Of a stretch of DNA of 30,875 nucleotides, positions 17,553 to 27,642 are shown piece by piece; positions within the stretch are counted from its first letter, which is position 1; every line of letters begins with the position of its first letter. The stretch covers positions 1 through 30,875 of the forward strand of contig JASHOI010000319.1 of the NCBI GenBank assembly GCA_030041195.1, given 5' to 3'. The notes beneath the pieces were generated by a model, which did no database searches, was not told where the DNA came from, and was given only the letters and a program-made list of their open reading frames with translations. A program made the position numbers and the translations under genes. This stretch comes from Streptosporangiaceae bacterium. GTDB lineage: Bacteria; Actinomycetota; Actinomycetes; Streptosporangiales; Streptosporangiaceae.

Positions 17553-18998
17553 TCAGGACGGCGCGCGGGTGGGCAGCCAGATCCGGACCCTGGTGCCGCG
17601 GCCTGGCCACGACTCCAGGGTGGCCTGCCCGCCGTGTGCCGTCGCGATCGCCTGGACGATCGAGAGCCCCAGACCGCTGCCGCCCCCGCCGCCGTTGCTC
17701 GCCGTGCGTTGCTCGCTGCCGCCGTTTTGCTGCTCGGCGGCGCGGTGGAACCGGTCGAAGGCCTTGGCGGCGTCCTCGGGGGACATGCCGGGACCGGCGT
17801 CGGCCACCTCCAGCAGCACCCCCCCGGTCAGCGCGCCGAGGCGCACCGCCACCGGGGTCGCCACCGGCGTGTGCGCGCGGACGTTGCCGAGCAGGTTCGC
17901 GAGCACCTGACGGATCCTTGCCTCGTCCACCGTGGCCACGAGCCGCGGCGGTGCCTCGGCCCGCACCGGGCGCTCCGGCTCGACCGCGACCGCGTCGGCG
18001 ACCGCGTCCCGCACCACCCCAGCCAGGTCCGTCTCGGCCAGGTCGAGCGACGAGGTCCGGTCCAGCCTGGCCAGTTCGAGCAGTTCGGCCACGAGCGTGC
18101 TCATCCGCTGCGCCTCCTGCTCGATCCGGCGCATGGCGTTGGGCAGCTGGTCGGGGCCCAGCGCGCCCTGCCGGTACAGCTCGGCGTAGCCGCGGATCGT
18201 GGTCAGCGGGGTGCGCAGCTCGTGCGAGGCGTCGGCGGCGAACTCGCGCACCTTCTGTTCCGAGCGCAGCCGCGCGCCGAACGCGTGCTGGATCCGGTCG
18301 AGCATGGTGTTGATGGCCGACCCGAGCCTGCCCACCTCGGTTCGCTCGTCGGCATCGTTCACCCGGGCGGTGAGGTCGCCCCGTGAGGTGATCTCCTTGG
18401 CCGTGCTGGCCATCTCGTCCAGCGGCTCAAGCCCGCGGCCGATCAGCCACCATCCGCCGATCGCGAGCAGCGCGAGCAGCCCTCCGCCGGTGATCAGCTC
18501 GGCGACGACAACGACGCCAACCTGGCTGTTGACCGAGCTGCCGGAACGCGCGACGACGAGGACGTACTTCCCGGCCGGCGCGCTGAAGCCCGCGTTGGCC
18601 AGCTCGACAGCGGGGATCAGCCGCGCGACCGCGCGCAGCTTCTCGCCGCCCGTGGTCGTGATCGTGGCCGGCTGGCTGGCGAACTTCGCCTGGTACTGGG
18701 CCAGGGTCAGCTCGCTCAGCGCCGCCCCGAGCTCGCTTGTCTGCTGCCCGGGTGTGATCTGCACGATCTGGCCGGTGCGCACCGAGACCGCCACGGCCAG
18801 ATAGCCGCCGGTGTTGTCGGCGAGCTTCGCCGGACCGCGCGTGGACTCGGCGATCAGGTCGGCGTTGAACGCGTTGCCCACCCGGTTGGTCAGCACGCCA
18901 GTGGTGACCGCGCCCATGATCAGCAGGAACACCGCGGTCACGCCGATGAGCAGGACGAGCATCCGGGCGCGCAAGGACAGCCTGCGGGGCTTGTTCAC
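17553..18998 (-). CDS. Sensor histidine kinase (OmpR-partner class)
   Basis: A 481-residue membrane kinase. It has a membrane helix at ~13-36, an extracytoplasmic sensor domain of ~120 residues (37-158), a second helix at ~160-185 and a HAMP domain at ~186-240. The HisKA box FAADASHELRTPL has the phosphoacceptor His259. The HATPase domain has an N box (VLANLLGNVRAH), a G1 box DAGPGMS, an F box FDRFHRA and a G2 box GSGLGLSI. A Gly/Asn/Ser insert lies between the F and G2 boxes. The start is GTG, overlapping the response regulator stop by four bases (GTGA), so the two genes are coupled. The layout matches the TcrY/TrcS-like actinobacterial kinases; the signal is unknown. Confidence 0.93.
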   Translation of the reverse strand: MNKPRRLSLRARMLVLLIGVTAVFLLIMGAVTTGVLTNRVGNAFNADLIAESTRGPAKLADNTGGYLAVAVSVRTGQIVQITPGQQTSELGAALSELTLAQYQAKFASQPATITTTGGEKLRAVARLIPAVELANAGFSAPAGKYVLVVARSGSSVNSQVGVVVVAELITGGGLLALLAIGGWWLIGRGLEPLDEMASTAKEITSRGDLTARVNDADERTEVGRLGSAINTMLDRIQHAFGARLRSEQKVREFAADASHELRTPLTTIRGYAELYRQGALGPDQLPNAMRRIEQEAQRMSTLVAELLELARLDRTSSLDLAETDLAGVVRDAVADAVAVEPERPVRAEAPPRLVATVDEARIRQVLANLLGNVRAHTPVATPVAVRLGALTGGVLLEVADAGPGMSPEDAAKAFDRFHRAAEQQNGGSEQRTASNGGGGGSGLGLSIVQAIATAHGGQATLESWPGRGTRVRIWLPTRAPS

Positions 18999-19732
18999 CC
19001 CGGCCCAGCCTGCCCCCGCTCCGGTGGCCGGAGGCTGTAGCCCACCCCCCGCTGGGTGTGGATCATGGGCGGCCCGAGCGGATCTAGCTTGCGGCGCAGG
19101 TAGCTGACGTAGGTCTCCACGATCTGGGACTCGCCGGCGTAGTCCCAGCCCCAGACGTTCTCGAGCAGCTGCGCCCGGGTCAGCACCCGCCCCTGGTGCC
19201 GGATCAGGTACGCCAGGAGCCGGAACTCGGTCGGGGACAGCTCGACCGGGACACCGGCGCGACGCACGGTCCAGCGTCCCTCGTCGAGTTCCACGTCCCC
19301 GGCGCGCAGGATCTCGCTGTCGCCGTCCTGCTGATCGCCCTGCGCGTTCCTGGAGGCGCGGCGCAGCACAGCGCGGACCCGGGCCACCAGGGCCTCGACC
19401 GAGAACGGCTTCGTGACATAGTCATCCCCGCCGAGCGCCAGGCCGGTGACCGTGTCCGAGGACGTGTCCCGGGCGGTCAGGAAGATCACCGGGACCTCGT
19501 TGCCCCCGGCGCGCAACCTGCGGCACACCTCGAAGCCGTCCATGTCCGGCAGCATCACGTCGAGGACGATCAGGTCGGGCCGGTCGGCCTCCGCCTGCCG
19601 CAGCGCGTCCTTCCCCGTTCCCGCCGTGGTCACCGAGCAGCCGTGAAACTTCAGCGCGACTTGTACCAGCTCACGGATGTTCGGCTCATCGTCCACGACG
19701 AGCACCTGGGGAATCTGGTCATTGTCTGTCAT
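18995..19732 (-). CDS. Response regulator, OmpR/PhoB family
   Basis: A 245-residue DNA-binding regulator, partner of the kinase encoded next. The receiver domain (~8-122) has the acidic pair Asp14/Asp15, phosphoacceptor Asp58 in VLDVMLPDMDG, the switch Thr in FLTARD and the conserved Lys in TKPFS. A linker of ~20 polar residues leads to the winged-helix output domain (~145-238), with LSPTEFRLLAYLIRHQGRV and YVSYLRRKLD, ending in HTQRGVGYSLR. The ATG at 19732 gives the normal N terminus. Its stop overlaps the kinase start by four bases. The target genes are unknown; the neighbouring DUF5666 gene upstream is separated by a strong hairpin. Confidence 0.94.
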   Translation of the reverse strand: MTDNDQIPQVLVVDDEPNIRELVQVALKFHGCSVTTAGTGKDALRQAEADRPDLIVLDVMLPDMDGFEVCRRLRAGGNEVPVIFLTARDTSSDTVTGLALGGDDYVTKPFSVEALVARVRAVLRRASRNAQGDQQDGDSEILRAGDVELDEGRWTVRRAGVPVELSPTEFRLLAYLIRHQGRVLTRAQLLENVWGWDYAGESQIVETYVSYLRRKLDPLGPPMIHTQRGVGYSLRPPERGQAGPG

Positions 19733-19835
19733 CGGGTATCCGGCTCATTCTCGCTCGCCGTCGGCACGCCATCGGCACCGGCCGGGCATTCGGTGAAGCG
19801 TCAGCGGAGGGCGTCGCAGCAAGTCATCACGGGCA

Positions 19836-19873
19836 CGGCAGCATCCGGGGCTAGTATGCCCCGGATGCTGCCG
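19836..19873 (-). terminator. Strong hairpin after the DUF5666-like gene
   Basis: A perfect 16-bp stem (19836-19851 with 19858-19873, core GCATCCGGGGC) and a 6-base loop. It lies 20 bp past the stop of the minus-strand DUF5666-like gene and about 105 bp before the response regulator. There is no T run. It most likely ends the upstream transcript. Confidence 0.75.
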
Positions 19874-19893
19874 GATCGGTGACCGGGCGATGG

Positions 19894-20724
19894 CTATGAA
19901 CCAGTGGCCGGGCTGGATGTCGGGCCGGGCGTCGGGGCCGGAGCGGAACTGCCGGAACTCGGCCTGATCACGATCAGCCTGGCGTCGTACCCGCCGCTGA
20001 TCACCGGACCGCCGGCGAAGACGTTTTCGCCGTCAGCCAGGGCGTTGCTCGTCAGCCTCTGGCCGTCCCGGCGGATCACGGTGCTGCTCTCCAGGACCCA
20101 GGTCCAGGTGGTCCCGTCCTTAGCCTGCACGACGATGTCGCTGCCGCTGACCGACTCGATCACGCCACGCTCGAAGGCGATCGTGCGCGGCCCGGTCTTG
20201 GTCTCGAACGTGAACGAGCCGTGCATCCCGCCCAGCAGCCGGAGCCGCAGCAGCGGGTGGCGGCAGAGCCGCAGCACGACTCTGGCCGCGAACGGGTGAC
20301 CTGCCGCCCTGAGTTTCTTCGCGCGGTTCAGGCACGGGGTCGTGGCCGCGGAGTTCGCCGCGGCGCTGCTGGTAACCGCGCCCGAGGCCCCCGAGGAGCT
20401 CGAGTTGAGCAAGGTGTTCAGCTGGGCGGCCTGGCCGGTAAGCGCGGCCGGCGCCGGTGCGTTGCTGCTCGTGAGCGCTGCGGCGGCGGCCCCGCCGCCG
20501 GCCAGCAGCGCGACGAGCGCGAGCCCGGCGCCCCACCAGACCGCCCTGCCGTGCCGTCGCGGCTTGGCAGGCGGGGGCGGCGGGCCACCCGGGCCACCCG
20601 GGCCACCCGGGCCACCAAGCCCAGCCCAGCCCCCCGGCCCCGGCTGTCCGGCCGAAGGGCCGATTTCCTCCGTCGGCCAGATGTCCTGCGGGTCGCCGTT
20701 CGGCGGTTCATGCATGTTGTCCAT
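19894..20724 (-). CDS. Membrane-anchored DUF5666-like protein
   Basis: A 276-residue protein. The cytosolic N terminus (~1-60) is Pro/Gly-rich with a GGP repeat block. One membrane helix follows (~62-85, WWGAGLALVALLAGGGAAAAA). A Ser/Ala linker, a basic stretch with two cysteines (PCLNRAKKL and RLCRHPLLRL) and a C-terminal beta domain come next; FERGVIESVSG, DIVVQAKDGTTWTWVL and STVIRRDGQ resemble the DUF5666 fold. A Ser/Pro/Thr tail ends it. Start ATG 20724 (MDNMHEPP) is chosen because longer versions run into argS; ATG 20715 is an alternative. It starts 92 bp after argS on the same strand. Function is unknown; a sensor or secreted-domain carrier is a guess. Confidence 0.7.
   Translation of the reverse strand: MDNMHEPPNGDPQDIWPTEEIGPSAGQPGPGGWAGLGGPGGPGGPGGPPPPPAKPRRHGRAVWWGAGLALVALLAGGGAAAAALTSSNAPAPAALTGQAAQLNTLLNSSSSGASGAVTSSAAANSAATTPCLNRAKKLRAAGHPFAARVVLRLCRHPLLRLRLLGGMHGSFTFETKTGPRTIAFERGVIESVSGSDIVVQAKDGTTWTWVLESSTVIRRDGQRLTSNALADGENVFAGGPVISGGYDARLIVIRPSSGSSAPAPTPGPTSSPATGS
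20582..20617 (-). repeat. Four tandem 9-bp units GGGCCACCC
   Basis: Three exact copies (20582-20608) and one with a final-base change (20609-20617). They encode the repeated Gly-Gly-Pro in the cytosolic tail of the DUF5666-like protein. The 9-bp period keeps the frame, so length variation between strains is plausible. Confidence 0.85.
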
Positions 20725-20816
20725 GACAGCGAGGCTGCCGCAGCGGTCTGGGACCGTAGCTTGCAGATCCTGGGAGCTGCCTGTGAACGCCCCCAAAATA
20801 TGCCGCAGGCCGGGAG

Positions 20817-22547
20817 TTACATCCGCTCCGGCACGGGGATGCCGAGCAGATCCAGCCCGGCCAGCAGGACGCGGAGCGTCAGCGCGGACAGGGCAAGCCT
20901 GCTGCTGCGGACCGACTCCTCCGGCGCCTGCAGGACCGGGCACTTCTCATAGAACGTGGTGAACGCGCTGGCGGTCTCGAACAGGTAGGCGGCAAGCTTG
21001 TGCGGCTCGGCTGCCTCGGACACCTGCCAGACCGCCGCGCCGAACCCGAGCAGCTGCAGGGCCAGCTCTCGCTCGGGGTCCTCGGTGATCCGGATCCGGC
21101 CCGCCGCCTGCTCCGGGTCGATCCCCGCCCGGCGGAAGATCGAGCGGATTCGCGCGGTCGCGTACTGCAGGTACGGGCCGGTGTTCCCGCTCAGCGCCAG
21201 CATCCGGTCGAAGTCGAGGATGTAACCGGAATCGCGGGCGACGGACAGGTCGGCGTACTTCAGCGCGCCGATCCCGACCGCGTCGGCGATCTGTGCGCGA
21301 AGCTCCGCGTTGTCGTACCGCTCCTCGATGACTTCCTCGGCACGCTCCACGGCCTCATTGATCAGGTCGATCAGCTTGACGGAGCTGCCGGTCCTGCTGC
21401 GGAACCGCTTGCGGTCGGCCCCGGTGACCAGCCCGATGGTGGCGTGCTCGGCGCTGACCGAGTCCGTCAGCCAGCCGGCCTGGCGAGCAACGGCGAAGAC
21501 CATCTCGAAGTGCTGGCCCTGCTCGGCCCCGACCACGTAGATGAGGCGGTTCGCGTGCAGGTCGCGGATCCGGTACCGGATGGCGGCCATGTCCGTGGTC
21601 GCGTACCCGTAGCCCCCGTCCGACTTGCGCAGGATCAGTGGCAGCGGCGAACCGTCCCGGCCGGTGAATCCGGGCGGGAAAGCGCAGAGCGCGCCGTCGC
21701 TGATGACGGCGACGCCCTTCGCCTCCAGCTCATCGCAGACCCCGGCGAGCATCGGGTTGTAGAAGCTCTCCGGTGCCAGGTCGGCGTCCGTGAGCGTGAC
21801 ACCGAGCCGCGCGTAGATCGTGTTGTAGTACTTCTTGGTGTCGTTGATCAGCATGGTCCACAGGCGCAGCGTCTCCGGGTCTCCTGCCTGCAGCGCCACG
21901 ACCCGGAGCCGGGACCGCTCGGCGAACGACGGATCCGCCTTGAACTTCGCGTTGGCCGCCTGGTAGAAGGCGTTGATCTCGCCCGCGGCAAGCTGCGCGT
22001 AGGCTGCCTCTTCACCCACGTCATGAAGCTGCTCGAGCAGGATGCCGAACTGAGTACCCCAGTCACCGATGTGGTTTGCCCGGATCACCGAATTGCCGAG
22101 GTACTCGAGGACGCGCACCACCGAGTCGCCAACGACCGTCGTGCGCAAATGGCCGACGTGCATCTCCCTGGCGACGTTCGGCGCCGAGTAGTCGACCACC
22201 ACCCTCTGGGCGGGGTCCGCCAGGTCAACACCCAGCCGGGGATCGGTGAGCTGGCCGGTGGTCTCGGCGGCAATCCAGTCTTCGCGCAGCGTGAGGTTGA
22301 TGAAGCCGGGCCCGCTCACCTCGGCCGTTTCGATCACCTCGCTGCCGCCCAGGTGGCCGGCCAGTTCGGTGGCGATGTCACGCGGGGGCCGGCTGCGCCG
22401 CTTGGCCAGCGGCAGCGCCACATTGGACTGGTAATCGGCGAACTGGGACGGGCGGATCAGCGGGTCAGCGTCCGCGTACTCCGCGCCGAACGCCGCAGCG
22501 AGCGCGGCGGTCACCAGCCATGCCAGGGCCTGCTGCGGATCGGTCAT
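20817..22547 (-). CDS. argS: Arginine--tRNA ligase
   Basis: A class I aminoacyl-tRNA synthetase of 576 residues that charges tRNA-Arg. The N-terminal Add-1 domain (~1-110) recognises the tRNA D-loop. The catalytic site has SAPNVAREMHVGHLR with HVGH at 130-133 as the HIGH motif. The KMSKS loop is replaced by GADRKRFRSRTG, a degenerate form common in ArgRS. The C-terminal anticodon-binding helical domain has GNTGPYLQYATARI and ends in the typical GIPVPERM. The ATG at 22547 is 39 bp after the plsX stop on the same strand. A -10-like TAGCCT (22559-22554) lies six bases before the ATG and could give a separate, leaderless transcript. Confidence 0.97.
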   Translation of the reverse strand: MTDPQQALAWLVTAALAAAFGAEYADADPLIRPSQFADYQSNVALPLAKRRSRPPRDIATELAGHLGGSEVIETAEVSGPGFINLTLREDWIAAETTGQLTDPRLGVDLADPAQRVVVDYSAPNVAREMHVGHLRTTVVGDSVVRVLEYLGNSVIRANHIGDWGTQFGILLEQLHDVGEEAAYAQLAAGEINAFYQAANAKFKADPSFAERSRLRVVALQAGDPETLRLWTMLINDTKKYYNTIYARLGVTLTDADLAPESFYNPMLAGVCDELEAKGVAVISDGALCAFPPGFTGRDGSPLPLILRKSDGGYGYATTDMAAIRYRIRDLHANRLIYVVGAEQGQHFEMVFAVARQAGWLTDSVSAEHATIGLVTGADRKRFRSRTGSSVKLIDLINEAVERAEEVIEERYDNAELRAQIADAVGIGALKYADLSVARDSGYILDFDRMLALSGNTGPYLQYATARIRSIFRRAGIDPEQAAGRIRITEDPERELALQLLGFGAAVWQVSEAAEPHKLAAYLFETASAFTTFYEKCPVLQAPEESVRSSRLALSALTLRVLLAGLDLLGIPVPERM

Positions 22548-22553
22548 GGTCCT

Positions 22554-22559
22554 AGGCTA
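22554..22559 (-). promoter_or_regulatory. -10-like box close to the argS start
   Basis: TAGCCT on the minus strand, six bases before the argS ATG. It would allow a leaderless argS message independent of plsX. No convincing -35 is seen, and AGGA next to the ATG could instead act as a weak ribosome binding site. Confidence 0.25.
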
Positions 22560-22586
22560 TCGGCCCGGCGGCACCGTTTTTCGGGC

Positions 22587-23693
22587 TCACGTGCGGCGCA
22601 GGAAGTGGCCGCCGCGCTGCGGCCCCAGCCGCTCAGTGATCTTCTGGGTTATCTGGCCGCGCGCCAGGTTCGCGGCCAGCACGCACGCCGCCGCGACACC
22701 GCGGGCCTTCGCCGCGCCGTGCGCGATCACCACGGTCCCCTCCAGCCCCAGCAGCGCGGCCCCGCCGTAGGTCTCGGCGTCCATCCGCTCGGCGAGTTCG
22801 CGGAGACCGCGCCGCTGCAGCAGCGCCCCGATCCGCGCCGTCCTGGATCCGGCCAGGGCCTCACGGAACTGCCGCGTGGCGTAGCTGGCCACCCCCTCGA
22901 GCGTCTTCAGCGCCACGTTCCCCGTGAAACCGTCGGTCACTATCACGTCGACCTTGGCTGCCAGCAGGTCGCCACCCTCGACGTTCCCGACGAAGCTGAT
23001 CGGCAGCCCGCCGTGCGGCGGCTCGCCGTCCAGCAGTTCGTGCGCCCGCCGGGCGAGCTTGTTGCCCTTTCCCGGCTCGGCGCCGATCGTGAGCAGGCCG
23101 ACCCGGGGTTCCTGGATGCCATAAGCGGTCTGCGCGTAGGCCACCCCCAGCTGCGCGAACTGGACGAGCATTTCCGGCTTGGGATCGGCGATCGCTCCCG
23201 CGTCCACCAGCAGCGTGGGCCCGGGCCGGGTGGGCAGCACGACCGCCAGTGCAGGCCGGAGGATCCCGGCCAGCGGGCGAAGCCGGAGCCTGGCCGTGGC
23301 CACCACGCCGGCGGTTGAGCCCGCCGACACGACGGCGTCGGCCTGCCCGCGCCTGACCAGCTGGCAGGCCACCGCGATGCTCGACCGCGGGCGGCGCCAG
23401 CTCGCCAGCGCGCCCTCATTCATCGCGATCGCGTCCTCGGACGGCACGATCTTGATGTCGGCCAGCGCCCCGTTCCTGGCGAGCAGCGGCCGCAACACCC
23501 CGGGGCGGCCGGTGAGCAGCACCGATATGCCCTCCCGGGCGGCCAGGACCGCCCCGGCGACGATTTCGTCCGGTGCATGATCACCGCCCATGGCGTCAAC
23601 GGCGATCGACACCCGTTGCGGACCGTCGCGCAGCGGCTGCATGACGGGATCCCGCATGCCGCCAAGCTTCTCACCGCCGGATATACCGTGCAT
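22587..23693 (-). CDS. plsX: Phosphate acyltransferase PlsX
   Basis: PlsX converts acyl-ACP and phosphate to acyl-phosphate, the first step of the PlsX/PlsY route to phosphatidic acid, at the inner face of the membrane. The 368-residue protein has the N-terminal VSIAVDAMGGDHAPDEIVAGA, the AVVSAGSTAGVVA block, FVGNVEGGDLL and VIVTDGFTGNVALKTLEG, all typical of the family. ATG 23693 is chosen because AGGAG lies eight bases upstream (23706-23702); it adds ~18 residues to the usual start, and the internal ATG at 23642 would give a more standard length. It is followed by argS rather than by acpP, rnc or rpmF. Confidence 0.92.
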   Translation of the reverse strand: MHGISGGEKLGGMRDPVMQPLRDGPQRVSIAVDAMGGDHAPDEIVAGAVLAAREGISVLLTGRPGVLRPLLARNGALADIKIVPSEDAIAMNEGALASWRRPRSSIAVACQLVRRGQADAVVSAGSTAGVVATARLRLRPLAGILRPALAVVLPTRPGPTLLVDAGAIADPKPEMLVQFAQLGVAYAQTAYGIQEPRVGLLTIGAEPGKGNKLARRAHELLDGEPPHGGLPISFVGNVEGGDLLAAKVDVIVTDGFTGNVALKTLEGVASYATRQFREALAGSRTARIGALLQRRGLRELAERMDAETYGGAALLGLEGTVVIAHGAAKARGVAAACVLAANLARGQITQKITERLGPQRGGHFLRRT

Positions 23694-23706
23694 CGCCGGC
23701 ACTCCT

Positions 23707-24068
23707 GTAGCCGCGCCGGCGCCCGGACGGAGGCTGGCCGGAAACGCGCAGAGCCGAGGCAGAAATGCGGGGAGACGAGTGGAATGCCTGGCGCACGACG
23801 GGGAACCATCTGTGGAACCAGAACGTATCCAGAGTGGGGCCCGAAGCCACCGGAGGAGCCATACCGGCCGCAGGGGACGGCCAGGCCCGCGGGGACCTCT
23901 CCGCAGTTGCTGTCTGATTTGGAATCGTGACCTAGTTTTTTTGGCCACAGACCGGCATAAACGCCCGCGTTCTGCGTCTGAAGGTTAGCCGGTTCAACAG
24001 CGGCGATCTTGCCGCCAGACTGATGGGACGTCCGCTCGGGCGGGTCGCGCCAGAGCGGCGAACTGCCG
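23707..24068. other. Intergenic region between divergent plsX and the KamA-like gene
   Basis: About 360 bp with no convincing gene. An open frame continues upstream from plsX to a GTG at 23948 but its translation is Arg-rich and unlike a folded protein. A T7 run is present at 23935-23941. Promoters for both neighbours must lie here, but no pair of boxes was convincing. No tRNA or strong hairpin was seen. Confidence 0.4.
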
Positions 24069-24079
24069 AAGGGAGATGC

Positions 24080-25456
<1,377 letters not shown>

Positions 25457-25488
25457 GCTGAGCTGCGCGCTTTCTCCCGCTACGGGTA

Positions 25489-25518
25489 CGGCCCCGCCAG
25501 GTTTTCCCGGCGGGGCCG
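25489..25518. terminator. Bidirectional terminator between the KamA-like and MFS genes
   Basis: The arms CGGCCCCGCC (25489-25498) and GGCGGGGCCG (25509-25518) enclose a 10-base loop. It lies 32 bp after the KamA-like stop and 25 bp from the end of the convergent MFS gene, so it can serve both. A short CGTTT follows on the plus strand. Confidence 0.75.
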
Positions 25519-25543
25519 CACTCGTTTCAGCCGGCGGAGGTTC

Positions 25544-27214
25544 TCAGGCCAGGCCGGCCTCGTCCGTCGTGCGCGCTGCGGCCACGGCCGGCTGCGTGGC
25601 CTCGGCCTCCGGCGAGCCGTCCCCGGCGTCGCGCTTCGGTGCCCGTCTCCTGAGCGCCAGGCAGCTCACGGCGCCCACTCCCAGCAGGATCACCGGCAGC
25701 AGCATGGTCGTGCGCATGGCCTGCACGTAGCCGAAGGTGAACACGTCGTGGCCGATCCTTGCGACCTCGGCGGCCAGCTGGGCCGGAAGGCCGGACTGCT
25801 TGGAGATCCCGCCGTTCTGGCCGGCGCCGACCTGGATGCCGTTGCTGGCGGCCTTCTGGATCTCGGCGATGAACCGGCCACGGACCTGCGCCGGCAGCGC
25901 CGCCCCGCGGATCTTGGCCTGGCTGGTCATCGTCGACACGAGCCGGTTCTGCAGCAGGGCGCCGACGGCGGCGGTGCCGATCACGAGGCCGACCTGCCGG
26001 ACGGTGTTCAGCACCCCCGACGCGGCGCCGGCCATCTGCGGCTGGATGTTCCGCATGGCCACCGTGACCAGCGGTGCGAACACGCACCCCATGCCGAACC
26101 CGGCCACGATCAGCGGCGCAAGGAAACTCTGCCAGGAAGAAGCCGGCGTGGCGATCGCGGCCAGCCAGCCCATGCCGCCGCCAAACAAGATCAGCCCGGT
26201 CATCAGGATGTACTTGCCACCGATCTTGTCGGTCATCCGGCCGGCCACCGGCGCGACGAACATCGAGATCAGCGACGCGGGCGACATCGCGAGGCCCGCC
26301 TTCAACGCAGAGAAGCCGAGGTCGGACTGCAGGTAGATGGTGAACGGGAGGAAGATCCCCATCATCCCGATCGCGAGCACCCCGGACACCCAGTTCATCA
26401 CGGAGAAGTTCCGGTCGCGGAACACCGCGAACGGCACCAGCGGCTCGGAGTTTTGGGTCAGCTTCTGGTAGAGCAGGAACCCGGCGAGCAGCACAACGCC
26501 GAGGCCCAGGATGAGCGGGATGCTGATGAACGAGGTGATCGTTCCCCAGTCGTACTTCTGTCCCTCGACCAGGCCGTAGCAGATCGCGAGCAGAGCCGCC
26601 GTCGCCAGCAGCACGCCGGCCACGTCGATCCGGTGCCTGCGGCCGAGCCGCAGGTCGGGGATGATGACGAAGGTCAGCGCGAGCACGATCACGCCGATCG
26701 GCAGGTTGACGAAGAAGATGTAGCGCCAGTCGAACGCGGTCACCAGCAGGCCGCCCAGGGTGGGCCCGGCGATGGTGGCCACCCCGGCCACCGCCCCCCA
26801 GACGCCGAAGGCGGCGCCGCGCCTTTCGGGCGGGAAGGTGTTCGTGATGATCGTCAGGGTCTGCGGCATCAGCATGGCCGCGCCCAGGCCCTGGACCGCC
26901 CGGAACCCGATCAGCCAGCCGGGGCTCGGGGACAGCCCGCAGGCCGCCGACGCCAGCGTGAACACGGCGACACCCGCCGCGAACAGCGTGCGCGGCCCGA
27001 CCAGGTCACCGAGCCGGCCCGCGGTGATGACCAGGACCGCGAGCACGAGCGCGTAGGCGTTGATCACCCACAGCACGTCGTCAAGGGAAGCGTGCAGTTT
27101 CGTGATCATGTTGGGGATGGCGATGTTGACGATCGTCAGGTCCAGCAGCGTCATAAAGAACCCGAGCGAGACAACCAGCAGCACCAGCCACGGGTTCCCT
27201 GCGTACTTGCGCAC
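25544..27214 (-). CDS. MFS drug/H+ antiporter, DHA2 (EmrB/QacA) family
   Basis: A 556-residue membrane transporter with 14 predicted helices, the count that marks DHA2. Helix 1 is WLVLLVVSLGFFMTLLDLTIVNIAIP with the family Asp in TLLDLTIVN. The loop 2-3 motif GRLGDLVGPR (motif A) and the motif C-like GPTLGGLL in helix 5 are present. A long extracytoplasmic loop lies before the last helix (~480-520). The C terminus is a charged cytosolic tail. It probably exports a hydrophobic drug or a native metabolite. The GTG at 27214 is chosen because GGGAGGA precedes it by about five bases; a longer form would start with an Arg-rich stretch. No intact regulator gene was found beside it. Confidence 0.92.
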   Translation of the reverse strand: MRKYAGNPWLVLLVVSLGFFMTLLDLTIVNIAIPNMITKLHASLDDVLWVINAYALVLAVLVITAGRLGDLVGPRTLFAAGVAVFTLASAACGLSPSPGWLIGFRAVQGLGAAMLMPQTLTIITNTFPPERRGAAFGVWGAVAGVATIAGPTLGGLLVTAFDWRYIFFVNLPIGVIVLALTFVIIPDLRLGRRHRIDVAGVLLATAALLAICYGLVEGQKYDWGTITSFISIPLILGLGVVLLAGFLLYQKLTQNSEPLVPFAVFRDRNFSVMNWVSGVLAIGMMGIFLPFTIYLQSDLGFSALKAGLAMSPASLISMFVAPVAGRMTDKIGGKYILMTGLILFGGGMGWLAAIATPASSWQSFLAPLIVAGFGMGCVFAPLVTVAMRNIQPQMAGAASGVLNTVRQVGLVIGTAAVGALLQNRLVSTMTSQAKIRGAALPAQVRGRFIAEIQKAASNGIQVGAGQNGGISKQSGLPAQLAAEVARIGHDVFTFGYVQAMRTTMLLPVILLGVGAVSCLALRRRAPKRDAGDGSPEAEATQPAVAAARTTDEAGLA

Positions 27215-27642
27215 CCTGTCCTCCCCAATCGCCGTGCCGTGTCCGGGCGCTCGGCGACGCCCGGCGCCTGAGCGCAAGCACCAGCGCGGCGCGGGCGTTC
27301 TGTCACCGCGGTATTCCTCCAGCATGATGCTAGGCAGCGATACCGACAATTGGAGACGTTCGGCCCGTCATGGGCGGTAGAACTCGGCGCGCCAGCGGCG
27401 CTCGGCGGGGCTCGCCTGGAGTGGTGACGGTCTCCGCCCCCACCAGCTGCCGCATCCTGCGCATCGCGGCCGCGAAAGCGTCACCCAGCACGCTGACCTC
27501 GGCCGCACGGCTGACCAGGTCCGGGCTCACCCTGCGGCCGGATCACAACCCCGGGATGCCGGCGGCGCACACCCAAGGCCAGCGGCGAGATGTCGTCGCA
27601 GCCGGTTCCGAACCCCGTTCGGTCTGCCGGAGAGCCGGCAAG
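27215..27642. other. Intergenic region with a palindrome and a possible regulator remnant
   Basis: About 430 bp between the divergent MFS and SDR genes. The palindrome AGCAT-G-ATGCT (27321-27331) is ~107 bp upstream of the MFS start and may be an operator; a TTGTCG box (27352-27347, minus strand) lies next to it. A 66-codon minus-strand frame at 27330-27530 starts GTG-SPDLVSRAAEV and contains one amphipathic helix like the first helix of MarR proteins, then loses similarity. It may be a broken MarR-type gene or chance. Confidence 0.3.

Noticed and set aside
16884..18386. Plus-strand ATG frame starting at 16884
   Set aside because: It overlaps the TMEM175 gene in another frame and runs opposite the histidine kinase; only the GTG 16891 frame gives the FSDGVFA signature.
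21000..23318. Plus-strand open frame spanning argS and plsX
   Set aside because: It crosses two well-supported genes on the other strand and has no recognisable domain.
23694..23948. N-terminal extension of PlsX to GTG 23948
   Set aside because: The added residues are Arg/Trp/Pro-rich and absent from the family, and a good ribosome binding site supports ATG 23693.
25748..27271. Plus-strand frame opposite the MFS gene
   Set aside because: His/Gln/Arg/Asp-rich shadow of a membrane protein; no motif.
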